Positions 55,874 through 64,000 of a stretch of DNA of 64,000 bases are shown here, in pieces. This DNA comes from Ignavibacteria bacterium. Lineage in GTDB: Bacteria; Bacteroidota; Ignavibacteria; SZUA-365. The DNA is taken from NCBI GenBank assembly GCA_016720835.1, contig JADKJW010000002.1, forward strand, positions 248,001-312,000, read 5' to 3'. A program made the position numbers and the translations under genes. The notes under the pieces were generated by a model. The model ran no database searches and was not told where the DNA came from. It was given only the letters and a program-made list of their open reading frames with translations. The stretch's first letter is position 1, and each line of letters begins with the position of its first letter.

Positions 55874-55933
55874 TCACCGTTCGCGGCAACCCGCCCCGAA
55901 GGCGGCCGCCGCACCATCGATCCGAGACACATC

Positions 55934-56716
55934 ATGGCAACGATCCATCCCACCGCAATTGTCGATCCCCGCGCGCACATCGCGAGCGACGTCGTCGTCG
56001 GTCCCTTCACGACCATCGAAGGCGACGTCACAATCGGCGCGGGCACCTCGATCGGACCGCACGTCCGCATCGACAACGGCGCGCGCATCGGCGCGAACGT
56101 CACGATCCACCAGGGCGCGGCGGTGTCCACTCCCCCGCAGGATCTCAAATACCGCAACGAGCCGACCGAGCTCTTCATCGGCGACGGCACCGAGCTGCGC
56201 GAGTACTGCATGCTCAACCGCGGCACCACGCACTCGATGAAGACCGTCGTCGGGAAGAACTGCTACATCATGGCCTACGCGCACGTCGCGCACGATTGCC
56301 GCGTCGGCGACAACGTGATCATCGCGAACGCCGCGCAGATGGGCGGACACACCGAGATCGGCGACTTCGCGATTCTCGGCGGTCTCGTCGGCATTCACCA
56401 GTTCACGCACATCGGCATGCACTGCATGGTGGCCGCGGGCATCCGCGTCGTGAAGGACATCCCCCCCTACGCGCTTGCCGGAGGTTTCCCTGCCAAGTTC
56501 GAGGGCATCAACTCCATCGGCCTGCGGCGCCGCGGCTTCGCGCGCGAGGCCATCGACGCCATCGAGGAGGCCTACAAGGCGATCTACCATTCCGGCCTGA
56601 ACGTCTCCCAGGGCGTGGAACGGATCAAGTCCACGATGACGATCACCCCCGAAGTGCAGAACATCCTCGACTTCATCGCGCAGAGCAACCGCGGCATTCA
56701 AAAATCCGCCATTTGA
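55934..56716 (+). CDS. lpxA: UDP-N-acetylglucosamine acyltransferase
   Basis: 260 aa. Left-handed beta helix of hexapeptide repeats (IVDPRAHIASDVVVGPFTTI...), the catalytic His in MAYAHVAHDC (about residue 119-125), GGLVGIHQFTHIG and the C-terminal helical part (REAIDAIEEAYKAIYHSG). Adds the first 3-hydroxyacyl chain in lipid A synthesis. Sixty bases after lpxC/fabZ. It may use 2,3-diamino-GlcNAc if the next gene is GnnA-like; this is hypothesis. Confidence 0.96.
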   Translation: MATIHPTAIVDPRAHIASDVVVGPFTTIEGDVTIGAGTSIGPHVRIDNGARIGANVTIHQGAAVSTPPQDLKYRNEPTELFIGDGTELREYCMLNRGTTHSMKTVVGKNCYIMAYAHVAHDCRVGDNVIIANAAQMGGHTEIGDFAILGGLVGIHQFTHIGMHCMVAAGIRVVKDIPPYALAGGFPAKFEGINSIGLRRRGFAREAIDAIEEAYKAIYHSGLNVSQGVERIKSTMTITPEVQNILDFIAQSNRGIQKSAI

Positions 56717-56739
56717 CAAAATGCCGCAATAGCCAAATA

Positions 56740-56825
56740 CCGGGAAGTACCCTTTCCCCTTTTCTCCTGTCCCTTGTCACCTGTTACCTTCCCCCTGTCA
56801 CCTTTTACCTGTCCCTTTCCCACCC
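56740..56825. repeat. Pyrimidine-rich degenerate repeats between lpxA and the oxidoreductase
   Basis: Imperfect units of the type CCTGTCACCTTTTACCTGTCCC / CCCTTGTCACCTGTTACCTT fill most of this gap. The complement resembles the 47.5 kb stretch. No gene. Confidence 0.6.
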
Positions 56826-56847
56826 ACGCACCTGATCCACACCCCCC

Positions 56848-57840
56848 ATGAATGATCTCCCCATCGGCGTCATCGGTCTCGGCCATCTCGGATCGCTGCA
56901 TGCCAAGATGCTCTCGCAGACGCGGAATGCGCGCCTCGTGTCGGTGTTCGATACCGACGCGGAAAAATGCGCGGCCATCGCGCAGCAGTACGGCGCGGCT
57001 GCCGCCGCATCGCCCGCGGACCTGCTGCGGCAGGTGGACGCGGTGGCGATCGCGACGCCCACATCCACGCATTTCGACATCGCGGCGGAGGCCATCGGTC
57101 TCGGCAAGCACGTCTTCATCGAGAAGCCGATCACCAAGACCGTGGAGCAGGCGCGGGAGCTGAACCGTCTCGCGGCGGAGCGCGGCGTCTTCATCCAGGT
57201 GGGCCATATCGAGCGTTTCAATCCCGCCATTGTCGCGCTTGACGGGTACAACATCGATCCCATGTTCGTCGAATCGCACCGGCTCGCGCAGTTCAATCCG
57301 CGCGGCACGGACGTGGCGGTGGTGCTCGATCTCATGATCCACGACATCGACATCATTCTCTCGCTCGTGCGCAGCGACGTGGTGTCCATCGACGCGAGCG
57401 GCATCGCCGTCGTGTCGGCCTCGGCCGACATCGCCAACGCGCGTCTCACCTTCCGCAACGGCTGCGTGGCCAACATCACCGCCAGCCGCATTTCGCAGAA
57501 CCGCATGCGCAAGATGCGCCTCTTCCAGAAAAACGCGTACATCTCCATCGACTTCGGGCAGGGCCAGGCGGAGGTGTTCCGTCTCGTGGACGAGGACGAC
57601 GCGAGCGCCGCGCCGACGTACATGCTCGGCAAGATCGACCAGGGCGCGGTGAAGCGGAACATCGTCTTCGAGCAGCCTCCCGTGCCCGCGGATCACAACC
57701 CGCTCGCCTACGAGCTGCAGCTCTTCGTCGACGCCGTGCGCGCCGGCACCCCGCCGATCGTCGACGGCGTCGCGGGGCAGCACGCCCTCGAGGTCGCCGA
57801 GCGCATCGTGGCATTGATCGCCACGCCCCGGGGACTCTGA
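56848..57840 (+). CDS. Gfo/Idh/MocA-family NAD(P)-dependent oxidoreductase
   Basis: 330 aa. NAD site IGVIGLGHLGSLHAKM at the N-terminus, EKPITKTVEQA (the EKP strand typical of the family) at about residue 92, then GHIERFNPAIVALDG and VVLDLMIHDIDIILSLVRSD in the substrate domain. Directly behind lpxA. In some bacteria the gene after lpxA encodes GnnA, a UDP-GlcNAc 3-dehydrogenase for diamino lipid A; the matching aminotransferase (GnnB) is not in this window, so the substrate is open. Confidence 0.9.
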   Translation: MNDLPIGVIGLGHLGSLHAKMLSQTRNARLVSVFDTDAEKCAAIAQQYGAAAAASPADLLRQVDAVAIATPTSTHFDIAAEAIGLGKHVFIEKPITKTVEQARELNRLAAERGVFIQVGHIERFNPAIVALDGYNIDPMFVESHRLAQFNPRGTDVAVVLDLMIHDIDIILSLVRSDVVSIDASGIAVVSASADIANARLTFRNGCVANITASRISQNRMRKMRLFQKNAYISIDFGQGQAEVFRLVDEDDASAAPTYMLGKIDQGAVKRNIVFEQPPVPADHNPLAYELQLFVDAVRAGTPPIVDGVAGQHALEVAERIVALIATPRGL

Positions 57841-57852
57841 CGGCCGCGTCCC

Positions 57853-58701
57853 ATGACGCTTCTCGCCCACGCCAAGATCAACCTCGGCCTGCACATCCTG
57901 CGCAGGCGCGACGACGGCTACCACGACATCGAGACCGTGTTCCATCGCGTCGGCATCGCCGACGAGATCGCGTTCACTAAAAAAGAGCGTGGCGTCCGAT
58001 TTACATGCGACGATCCCGCCATGCCGGTGGACGAGGGCAACCTCTGCGTGCGCGCGGCGATCGCGCTCTTTGAGGCGACGGGCTACGACGGCGGCATCGG
58101 CATCGATCTGCGCAAGCGCATTCCCGCCGGCGCGGGCCTCGGCGGCGGCAGCGCGGACGCGGCCGCAGTGCTGCGCGCGGCGATCGCCCTGCTTGACATC
58201 TCCATCGCGGAGGACGACCTCCACGGCATCGCCGCCGAGCTCGGGAGCGATGTGCCGTACTTCCTCCACCCCGGGAGCGCGCATGCGACGGGGCGCGGGG
58301 AGCTGCTTTCGTATTTCGTCCTGCGTCTGCCCTACTGGATCGTGGTCGTGTACCCGGGCGTGCACGTGTCGACGCCCTGGGCGTACGGGCAATTCCGTCC
58401 GGATGTCTCTCTGCCGATACGCAACCTCCGTGAACTCCTGCTCACGCATATCGACGATCCGGTCACGCTGGTGAACACGCTGCGCAACGATTTCGAGCCC
58501 ATCGTGTTCCGCGCGCACGAGGACGTCATGCGCGCGAAGGAAATCCTGTACCGCACCGGCGCCGACTTCGCGCTGATGAGCGGCAGCGGGTCATCGGTCT
58601 TCGGGCTGTTCCGCGATGAAACGTACGCGCGGGAGAGCGCCGCGTTCTTCGCGAAGACCTGGCCGGCGTTCCTCACGCCGCCGTATTTCACGCCCGCCTG
58701 A
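57853..58701 (+). CDS. ispE: 4-diphosphocytidyl-2-C-methyl-D-erythritol kinase
   Basis: 282 aa. HAKINLGLHILRRRDDGYHD is the signature opening; the GHMP ATP loop is PAGAGLGGGSADAAAV (about 93-108); the end has LMSGSGSSVFGLF. Third kinase-type step of the non-mevalonate isoprenoid route. Twelve bases after the oxidoreductase; probably same transcript. Confidence 0.96.
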   Translation: MTLLAHAKINLGLHILRRRDDGYHDIETVFHRVGIADEIAFTKKERGVRFTCDDPAMPVDEGNLCVRAAIALFEATGYDGGIGIDLRKRIPAGAGLGGGSADAAAVLRAAIALLDISIAEDDLHGIAAELGSDVPYFLHPGSAHATGRGELLSYFVLRLPYWIVVVYPGVHVSTPWAYGQFRPDVSLPIRNLRELLLTHIDDPVTLVNTLRNDFEPIVFRAHEDVMRAKEILYRTGADFALMSGSGSSVFGLFRDETYARESAAFFAKTWPAFLTPPYFTPA

Positions 58702-58857
58702 AGTCGCGGACGGCGCACGGCGGATCGCCTTTCCCCTTTCGGCCCGAATCTGTATGTTGATTTCTTTCCGCCCCGAATTCCAGGGGACGGAATGTCAGGA
58801 ATCAGGGCCGGGCGCTGTCATGGTGCTGAGTGCCTTCCTTTCACCGAACCCGACCGC

Positions 58858-59901
58858 ATGAAGAACTTTCCATCGATCAAACCATACGCTCCCTTCCTCG
58901 GCATCCTGTGCCTGTTCGCCGCGGTGCTCGCGGGTTGCAGCGGTGACGCCGAGCGCGTCAGCGTGAAACATTTCCATTATCCGACGTGGACGTCCGACGG
59001 GAAATACGTCGTTTCGGGCTACCAGGAGTACACGAGCAACGGCGGAGATGAGAGTCCGAGGTCGGCAGGACCGAACATGATCGTCCGCGAGGTGGGCACC
59101 AGAATCTCGACGGCATTTCACGTCCCGGGCTTCGAGCCGACGAACCGCTTCTTTCTCGACCCCGCGGACAACATTGCCGCGGCGACTCCCGGCGGGTTGC
59201 TGTTCGTGTCGCGTGACGGCGTCACGCTCGGCGCGCTCGGCGGCCCGCAGTTCCCCGTCGTCCCTGCGCTGCTCAGTTTCGACCCCGCCGGTGGCGCCTA
59301 TTTCTGGGCGGGCAGCGGCGCCGGAGGCCGCCTCGTCGTGGGAAGCGCGCAGTACGGCACTTCGCCCTGGCAGCCGGGCGCCGTGCAGGTGCTGAAGGAT
59401 ACGGTCGTCGCGTCGGCGCTGCTCGATATCGCGCGCACCTCCGGGAGCAGCTGCGCCATCCGCCTGTCGGACGGCGCCGTGCGGGAGTACTCCTCCGCCG
59501 GCGACCTCCTCTCCCAGTTCACCCTGCGCCCGATCACGCACGCGCCGACCTCGTTGTGGCAGACACGCATGCATCTGATTGAAAGCGGTTTCCAGCGGAA
59601 GCTGTACGTCATCGAGGACAGCGGCCTCGTGACGCTGAATCTCGACGACCGCACGCAGAAGCTCTTCGTCAAGGGGCGCGTCCCCAACTTCGCCGTCAGC
59701 CCCCTCGCGACCGCGCCGTTCATGGTGTTCGAGACGCAGACCGGCGACACCTGGCTCGCAACCCGGGACGGCAGCCCGCTCTCGCGCCTCGCCCCGCAGA
59801 GCATCATGCCGTCGCTCGCGCCGAACGGCAAATGGATATCGGTGGTCGCGCGCCTGAACCAGTTCACCGACTCGCTGAACATTTTCCAGTTCAGTAATTA
59901 G
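58858..59901 (+). CDS. Lipoprotein with propeller-like fold
   Basis: 347 aa from the ATG at 58858. Lipoprotein signal: FLGILCLFAAVLAGCSGDAE with lipobox LAGC (lipidated Cys about residue 25). The rest consists of beta-strand/turn repeats (YPTWTSDGKYVVSGYQEY, PSLAPNGKWISVVARLNQF) resembling TolB/WD40-like propellers. Role unknown. Confidence 0.8.
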   Translation: MKNFPSIKPYAPFLGILCLFAAVLAGCSGDAERVSVKHFHYPTWTSDGKYVVSGYQEYTSNGGDESPRSAGPNMIVREVGTRISTAFHVPGFEPTNRFFLDPADNIAAATPGGLLFVSRDGVTLGALGGPQFPVVPALLSFDPAGGAYFWAGSGAGGRLVVGSAQYGTSPWQPGAVQVLKDTVVASALLDIARTSGSSCAIRLSDGAVREYSSAGDLLSQFTLRPITHAPTSLWQTRMHLIESGFQRKLYVIEDSGLVTLNLDDRTQKLFVKGRVPNFAVSPLATAPFMVFETQTGDTWLATRDGSPLSRLAPQSIMPSLAPNGKWISVVARLNQFTDSLNIFQFSN

Positions 59902-59925
59902 AGGACATTCAGCTCCTGTATCGCG

Positions 59926-62252
59926 TCACCTGAACCGGGCTGCCGCGTCGCGCGCGGCAATCCCTCGCGTGCCGGCGCTCTTCCACGCGCAGCGTTCGAG
60001 CGCGTCGCGCGCGGCGAGCCGTTCGCTTTCCATCGTCGCCGCGGCGAGCGCGCGTTCGTACTGCGCCTTGGCCGCGGAGATATCCCCGATGCGGAGGAGG
60101 ATATCGCCCGCGAGCATGCTGCTCTCGAAAAAGAAGGGCCCGGGAACGGTCGCGCGCAACACGCGGGCGGCCTCGGCTTCCCGGAGCGTGTCGTGCCGCA
60201 GCCAGCGCGCGAGGAGCAGGCGCGAGAGATTGGCGCCGCTGTCGGCGCGAAACGCCTCGCGAAGCAGCGGAACAGCTGCCGCACGAACGGAATCGCGGTC
60301 CGCGCCCGGTCGCGACTGCAGGTCGTAGACGCGCCATGCCGCGTCACGCAGCGTCGGCAAGGCGATGAGCGCGCGTTTTTCGCGCGCCTCCGCTTCCACC
60401 CAACCGCCCGGTCGCTCGCGCTCGATGCGGCCGTAGCAGGAGTCGGCGCCCGCGGTGTTGCCGCGTTTCCATTCCGCGTCGCCGCGCCACAGCCAGAGCG
60501 GCAGCAGCGAGGGACCGCGGACGGGATCCGCGAGCATGCGCGCGCTCAGCGCGAGCGCGGAGTCGACGCGCCCCATGCGCAGGAACGCCGCGGCCATGCC
60601 GTACACGGCCCGAGGATTCGGCGCCATCGCATCCGCTTCGCGGAACAATCTTACCGCCCGGGCATCATCGCCCGCGGCGACGGCCGCCGCGGCCTCGCGA
60701 TTTTTTTCCGTGACCGCGCGCGGACAGGCCTTCGTGAAGAGCGACTGCCTGCGGAACAGCCAGACCGTCGTCGCGCTGTCGGGCAATTCGCGTTGCACGG
60801 TCCCAAGAAACCCTCGCCACTCGCCGTCGAGCCGTTCAAGGGACAATCCCGTGGCGGCTTCGACATCGTCGCGGGCGTAGGCGTCCTTCATGACCGCGAG
60901 GCCTTTCGCATCGATCAGCCAGCGGCAGAACGAGCCGCTCGCGACATAGCCCGAGAACGAGGCGCCGGTCAGGAAGCCGCCGGTCGAGATGACGCGTCCG
61001 GCATCCGGCAGCATCCCCTGCGCGAGCATCGCCGCGGCGAGCTGATGCGGGGTGCGGTTGCCCGCGTCCCACTCCACCGCCATGGCCAGGCCCTCGGTGA
61101 GACCGAAGGCCCGGAACACGGGCGTCCGCACGAGATAGGGACCGAAGGCGGATGCGATCACATGAACGAGTTCATGCTTGAGCGCGTCCCTCCATCCTTC
61201 ACGGGACAGATGGATCTCGCGCATCCATGGCCGCGCGATCTGCGACGTTTCCGTCCCGAGAAGCCGCCGTTTGACGCGGTTGTCGGGATAGACATACGTG
61301 GTGATTTTCCCCTCCCAACGCACGTCGAGGTCCCGGCACACCTGCGCGAGACGGAACTCATGTTCATCGGCCATCGCCTCGAGTTCGCGGCTCGAGAAGG
61401 AGCCCGCCGCGCAGCGGATGACGAAATGTTCCGTGTGTCTCGTCTCCGCGAGCGCTTTCTGCAGCGCCCGTGCGCTGGTGCTGAATCCGAGATCGTCACT
61501 ATACAACACACCGAGGATCGCCATGGCGCTGGAGACGGCGAACAGCGACAGCACGGTTCTGCGGCCGTGACCGCCGCGAGCGTTTCGCGTCCCCGCGGCG
61601 ACACGGCGAAGGCGGCGCCGAGCACTGCGCCGCTCCAGGCGAGGGTCAGCACTCGATAGATGGCCAGGGTGCCGAGCACGGGCTGCGTTTCGTCCCAGGA
61701 AAATCCGGTGAATGTTCCGAACAGATGATTGTACGCGTAGAGCTGCGGTTGCGTGAGAATCTGCAGGACCGGATGCAGCAGCAGCAACAGGAGCGCGCCC
61801 GCCAACGCGACGTATGCTCCCCATGACCGGAAGAGGGCGGCGCAGAGCATGCCCAGGGCGGTGATGAAGACCGCCGTGAGACAGGGAATGAGCAGAAAGA
61901 ACATCAGGCCTTCGAGCGGCGCGCAATTCGGCACCAGCCATGCATTTGCCGTGAGAATGCAGAGCGGAAGGACGAGCAGCAGCACCTGGGCCGTCACCAT
62001 GCCTCCAAAGCCGCGCACATGGTTCCTCCATGCGCTCCGGGGAGGGGGCGTCCCGTCAACGGAAAACAGGCGCGACCGTCGCCATTGGGCGATCGCGAAG
62101 AAGCCGCCCGCGAGGCCGATGAGCAGGCCGGTCGCGGCGCTGAATTCATAGCCGAGCGTGTTCACGAGCGGCAACTGCGTGCAGACAATCCCGAAGATCG
62201 CGAGCAGCGCTCCCAGAATCGCCGACGGCATCGTTGGCAGAAATCGAAACAT
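59926..62252 (-). CDS. Membrane protein with peptidase-MA-like domain and TPR region (one frame break near 61557)
   Basis: About 775 aa after repair, starting at about ATG 62252 (weak ribosome-binding site). The N-terminal ~230 residues hold six or so membrane helices (AILGALLAIFGIVCTQLPLV...VALAGALLLLLLHPVLQILT). After the break the soluble part has HELVHVIASAFG (gluzincin HExxH), a following EGLAMAVEWDAG helix with the third ligand, and TPR-like repeats to the end. Adding one base near TT 61557-61558 gives ETVLSLFAVSSAMAILGV and one frame. A membrane-bound protease or a non-catalytic relative. Confidence 0.75.
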
Positions 62253-62322
62253 CAGGAAAAGTACGAAACCGTTTGGAGAGTTGCGGGTGTTCTTGTTACC
62301 ATGGAAAAAAGACGGACGGACC

Positions 62323-62664
62323 ATGCGGCAGGATGAAACAGAGAGGATAGACGCGGAAATCGCCAGGGCGCGTCGCGCTCTCGAAGAGGGGAACCCGGGA
62401 ATGGCGCGCGTCTGCTGCAGACGGGCGGCAGGGGAAGCCCTGCACGCCCTTGCGGAGGCGTTGCCTGGACAGGCTTCATACGGGAACAATGCGATGATTC
62501 GGCTCGAGGGACTGTCGAAGGAGCCTTCCGCACCGGAAACGGTACGCGCCGCGGCTCTTCGTCTCAGAAGCAAGCAACACGAGGAGGGTATGCGGCCCGT
62601 AAGTCAGGAACCGCTTGATGATCTCAATGTCATTCTCGCCTGGGTCCGTGAACGAATCCCTTGA
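62323..62664 (+). CDS. Small helical hypothetical protein
   Basis: 113 aa from the ATG at 62323. Entirely helical-looking, basic/acidic mixture (ERIDAEIARARRALEEGNPG, MARVCCRRAAGEALHALAEA), reminiscent of HEPN-like helical bundles, but the HEPN catalytic RxxxxH motif is not obvious. Starts 71 bases from the divergent protease gene. Unknown function. Confidence 0.6.
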   Translation: MRQDETERIDAEIARARRALEEGNPGMARVCCRRAAGEALHALAEALPGQASYGNNAMIRLEGLSKEPSAPETVRAAALRLRSKQHEEGMRPVSQEPLDDLNVILAWVRERIP

Positions 62665-62758
62665 CAGCACCACCCTCCGTTTCCCGAAAAAAATGGCCGG
62701 AAGGGACTGTATGTGCATTTTCTGCATGACGGTATTTTGACACTTCCTGCGAAATGCG

Positions 62759-62787
62759 TTGACTTTTCCGACTCCAGCCGATATATT
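62759..62787 (+). promoter_or_regulatory. Sigma70-type promoter for plsY
   Basis: TTGACT at 62759-62764, 17-base spacer, TATATT at 62782-62787; predicted start near 62794, about 30 bases before the plsY ATG. One mismatch in each hexamer. Confidence 0.6.
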
Positions 62788-62825
62788 GGATTGATGTTGT
62801 AAAATCTGGATATAGAGCACGCAGC

Positions 62826-63527
62826 ATGTATTTACTCAGCCTCATCATCGTCCTCAGTTACCTTGCCGGTTCGATACCGACAGGACTGCTTGTCGCGCGT
62901 TGGGCCAAGGGCCTTGACATCCGCACGATGGGAAGCGGAAACATCGGCAGCACGAACGCGATGCGTGTTTTGGGATGGAAATGGGGACTTGTTGTGCAAT
63001 TCGGCGATCTCGCCAAGGGCCTGCTCGCGGTGCTCGTCATCGCGCGATTGCATTACGGCGATTTTCCGTTCAACAACCGGACGCCGTTCGAGGAATTTAC
63101 CATTGTGCAGATCATCGCGGGTATCGCCGCCGTGCTCGGCCATATCTTCTCCGTGTTCCTGAACTTCCGCGGCGGCAAGGGGATCAACACCGCGGCGGGA
63201 ATGCTCGTCGGTATCGCGCCCATCGACATCTCCATCGCGCTCATCGTATTCCTGATCGTGCTCTTCTCCACAGGGTATGTGTCTCTCGGATCAATCAGCG
63301 CCGCGACCGCCTTCCCCACCACGCTCTTCGTCCGCTTCAACTTCCTGCACGACAACATCCCGAGCTATCACACGCTGATCCTGTTCAGCATCGGCTTGTC
63401 GCTTCTGTTGATTTATGCGCACCGTGCCAACATCAAGCGCCTCCTTGCCGGACAGGAAAATCGCTTCAGCAAATTGAAGCTGATCGGAAAGCGAGTCGGC
63501 GGGTCGATGCGCACCATGATGTTCTGA
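62826..63527 (+). CDS. plsY: Acyl-phosphate glycerol-3-phosphate acyltransferase
   Basis: 233 aa with about five membrane helices. Family motifs: SIPTGLLVARW, GSGNIGSTNAMRVLG (glycerol-3-phosphate/phosphate binding), and NFRGGKGINTAAGM. Transfers acyl groups from acyl-phosphate to glycerol 3-phosphate, the first phospholipid step. Somewhat longer at the C-terminus than usual (LLAGQENRFSKLKLIGKRVG). Followed by gpsA, which makes its substrate. Confidence 0.95.
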   Translation: MYLLSLIIVLSYLAGSIPTGLLVARWAKGLDIRTMGSGNIGSTNAMRVLGWKWGLVVQFGDLAKGLLAVLVIARLHYGDFPFNNRTPFEEFTIVQIIAGIAAVLGHIFSVFLNFRGGKGINTAAGMLVGIAPIDISIALIVFLIVLFSTGYVSLGSISAATAFPTTLFVRFNFLHDNIPSYHTLILFSIGLSLLLIYAHRANIKRLLAGQENRFSKLKLIGKRVGGSMRTMMF

Positions 63528-63603
63528 ACCGTTTCCCTTCCGCCCCGGGCGGCTCCTTCTTTCCACATCATCAACGACGGCCGAAGAGGTCGATGAACGA
63601 GTC

Positions 63604-64000
63604 ATGAATATCGGCGTCATAGGAGCCGGCAGTTGGGGCACGACGCTCGCCGTCGTGCTGCGGGGAAACGGCCACGCGGTGACGTTGTGGAGTTACTCGG
63701 CCGAGGATGTCGAGGTCATGCTCGGCACCCGGGTGAATCGCGATTATCTCCCCGATCTCACCATCCCCGGGGACATCGGCATCACGGGCGACATCGCGGT
63801 CGCCGCGACGCGCAAGGACCTGCTGGTGCTGGCGACGCCGTCGCAATTCCTGCGCGGCGCCCTGCAATCGCTGCGCGAGACGGAGATCGGCCGGCCGACG
63901 GTCGTGAACGTCGCGAAAGGAATCGAGAAAGGAACGCTGCTGCGAATGTCCGAAGTTGTGCGCGACGTCTTTCCCGCGCTGGGTGAGAGCAGGTACGCGG
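63604..64000 (+). CDS. gpsA: Glycerol-3-phosphate dehydrogenase [NAD(P)+], N-terminal part
   Basis: 132 codons to the window edge from the ATG at 63604. NAD-binding opening MNIGVIGAGSWGTTLAVVLR, then LLVLATPSQFLR and VVNVAKGIEKGTLLRMSE, the conserved GpsA strands with the KGI motif. Reduces dihydroxyacetone phosphate to glycerol 3-phosphate for PlsY, directly upstream. The C-terminal domain lies outside. Confidence 0.95.
   Translation, partial: MNIGVIGAGSWGTTLAVVLRGNGHAVTLWSYSAEDVEVMLGTRVNRDYLPDLTIPGDIGITGDIAVAATRKDLLVLATPSQFLRGALQSLRETEIGRPTVVNVAKGIEKGTLLRMSEVVRDVFPALGESRYA

Noticed and set aside
56698..58518. 606-codon minus-strand open frame across the oxidoreductase and ispE
   Set aside because: It spans two clearly conserved plus-strand genes and their gap; no start signal or domain.

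Overview
The window looks like a chromosomal segment of a high-G+C member of the Bacteroidota/Chlorobiota (FCB) group, perhaps an Ignavibacteria- or Kapabacteria-like lineage. The grounds are about ten secreted proteins ending in type IX secretion (T9SS) sorting domains (a YPNP motif, a VYDxLGR-type strand, a GVYxxxL-type strand and a basic tail), a fused LpxC/FabZ gene, and a fused homocysteine methyltransferase/methylenetetrahydrofolate reductase. Exact placement is inference. No rRNA, tRNA, CRISPR array or complete insertion sequence was seen.

Layout. 0-12 kb is a loose set of mostly secreted or hypothetical genes: the N-terminal part of an exported aminopeptidase C, two T9SS cargo proteins, a decayed esterase, a small exported protein with a clear terminator, a PIN toxin/antitoxin pair, a beta-helix protein and a C_GCAxxG_C_C protein. 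12.3-26.2 kb is the most unusual part. A tight five-gene minus-strand operon (26200 to 18298) encodes only exported T9SS cargo: a 920-aa protein, a TIM-barrel glycosidase-like protein, an alpha/beta esterase, a beta-lactamase-fold serine hydrolase and a PHB-depolymerase-like esterase. Immediately downstream (17548 to 12293) lies a second block of related genes, part intact and part reduced to fragments, which I read as an older, decaying relative of the same locus. 26.3-28.9 kb is a small graveyard of mobile or defence-type genes: a collapsed hicB/hicA, an intact DprA-like gene, and a truncated RecQ-type helicase with a C-terminal phosphoribosyltransferase domain.

29-36 kb holds two small coupled genes, a cation/proton antiporter, a 70-base poly-G tract, a large M43-type secreted metalloprotease and a MazF-type toxin/antitoxin pair. 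From about 35.6 kb the content becomes mostly housekeeping: DNA glycosylase, YjbQ, arabinose-5-phosphate isomerase (KDO branch of LPS synthesis), the methionine/folate fusion, FtsB, ROK glucokinase, a membrane/TPR protein, a radical SAM enzyme, polyphosphate kinase, another large T9SS protein, the lipid A block lpxC/fabZ-lpxA-oxidoreductase followed by ispE, a lipoprotein, a membrane-anchored peptidase, plsY and the start of gpsA.

Six genes (near 10.17, 13.07, 21.51, 38.58, 43.81 and 61.56 kb) are split by a single reading-frame change. At five of them the break lies at a run of three to four identical bases, and at the sixth at a doublet; one base added or removed restores a full-length protein each time. 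Together with the poly-G tract this suggests consensus errors rather than six true pseudogenes. The fragments in the 2.7-3.6, 12.3, 15.5, 26.7 and 28.6 kb regions are different: they have internal deletions and look like real gene decay.
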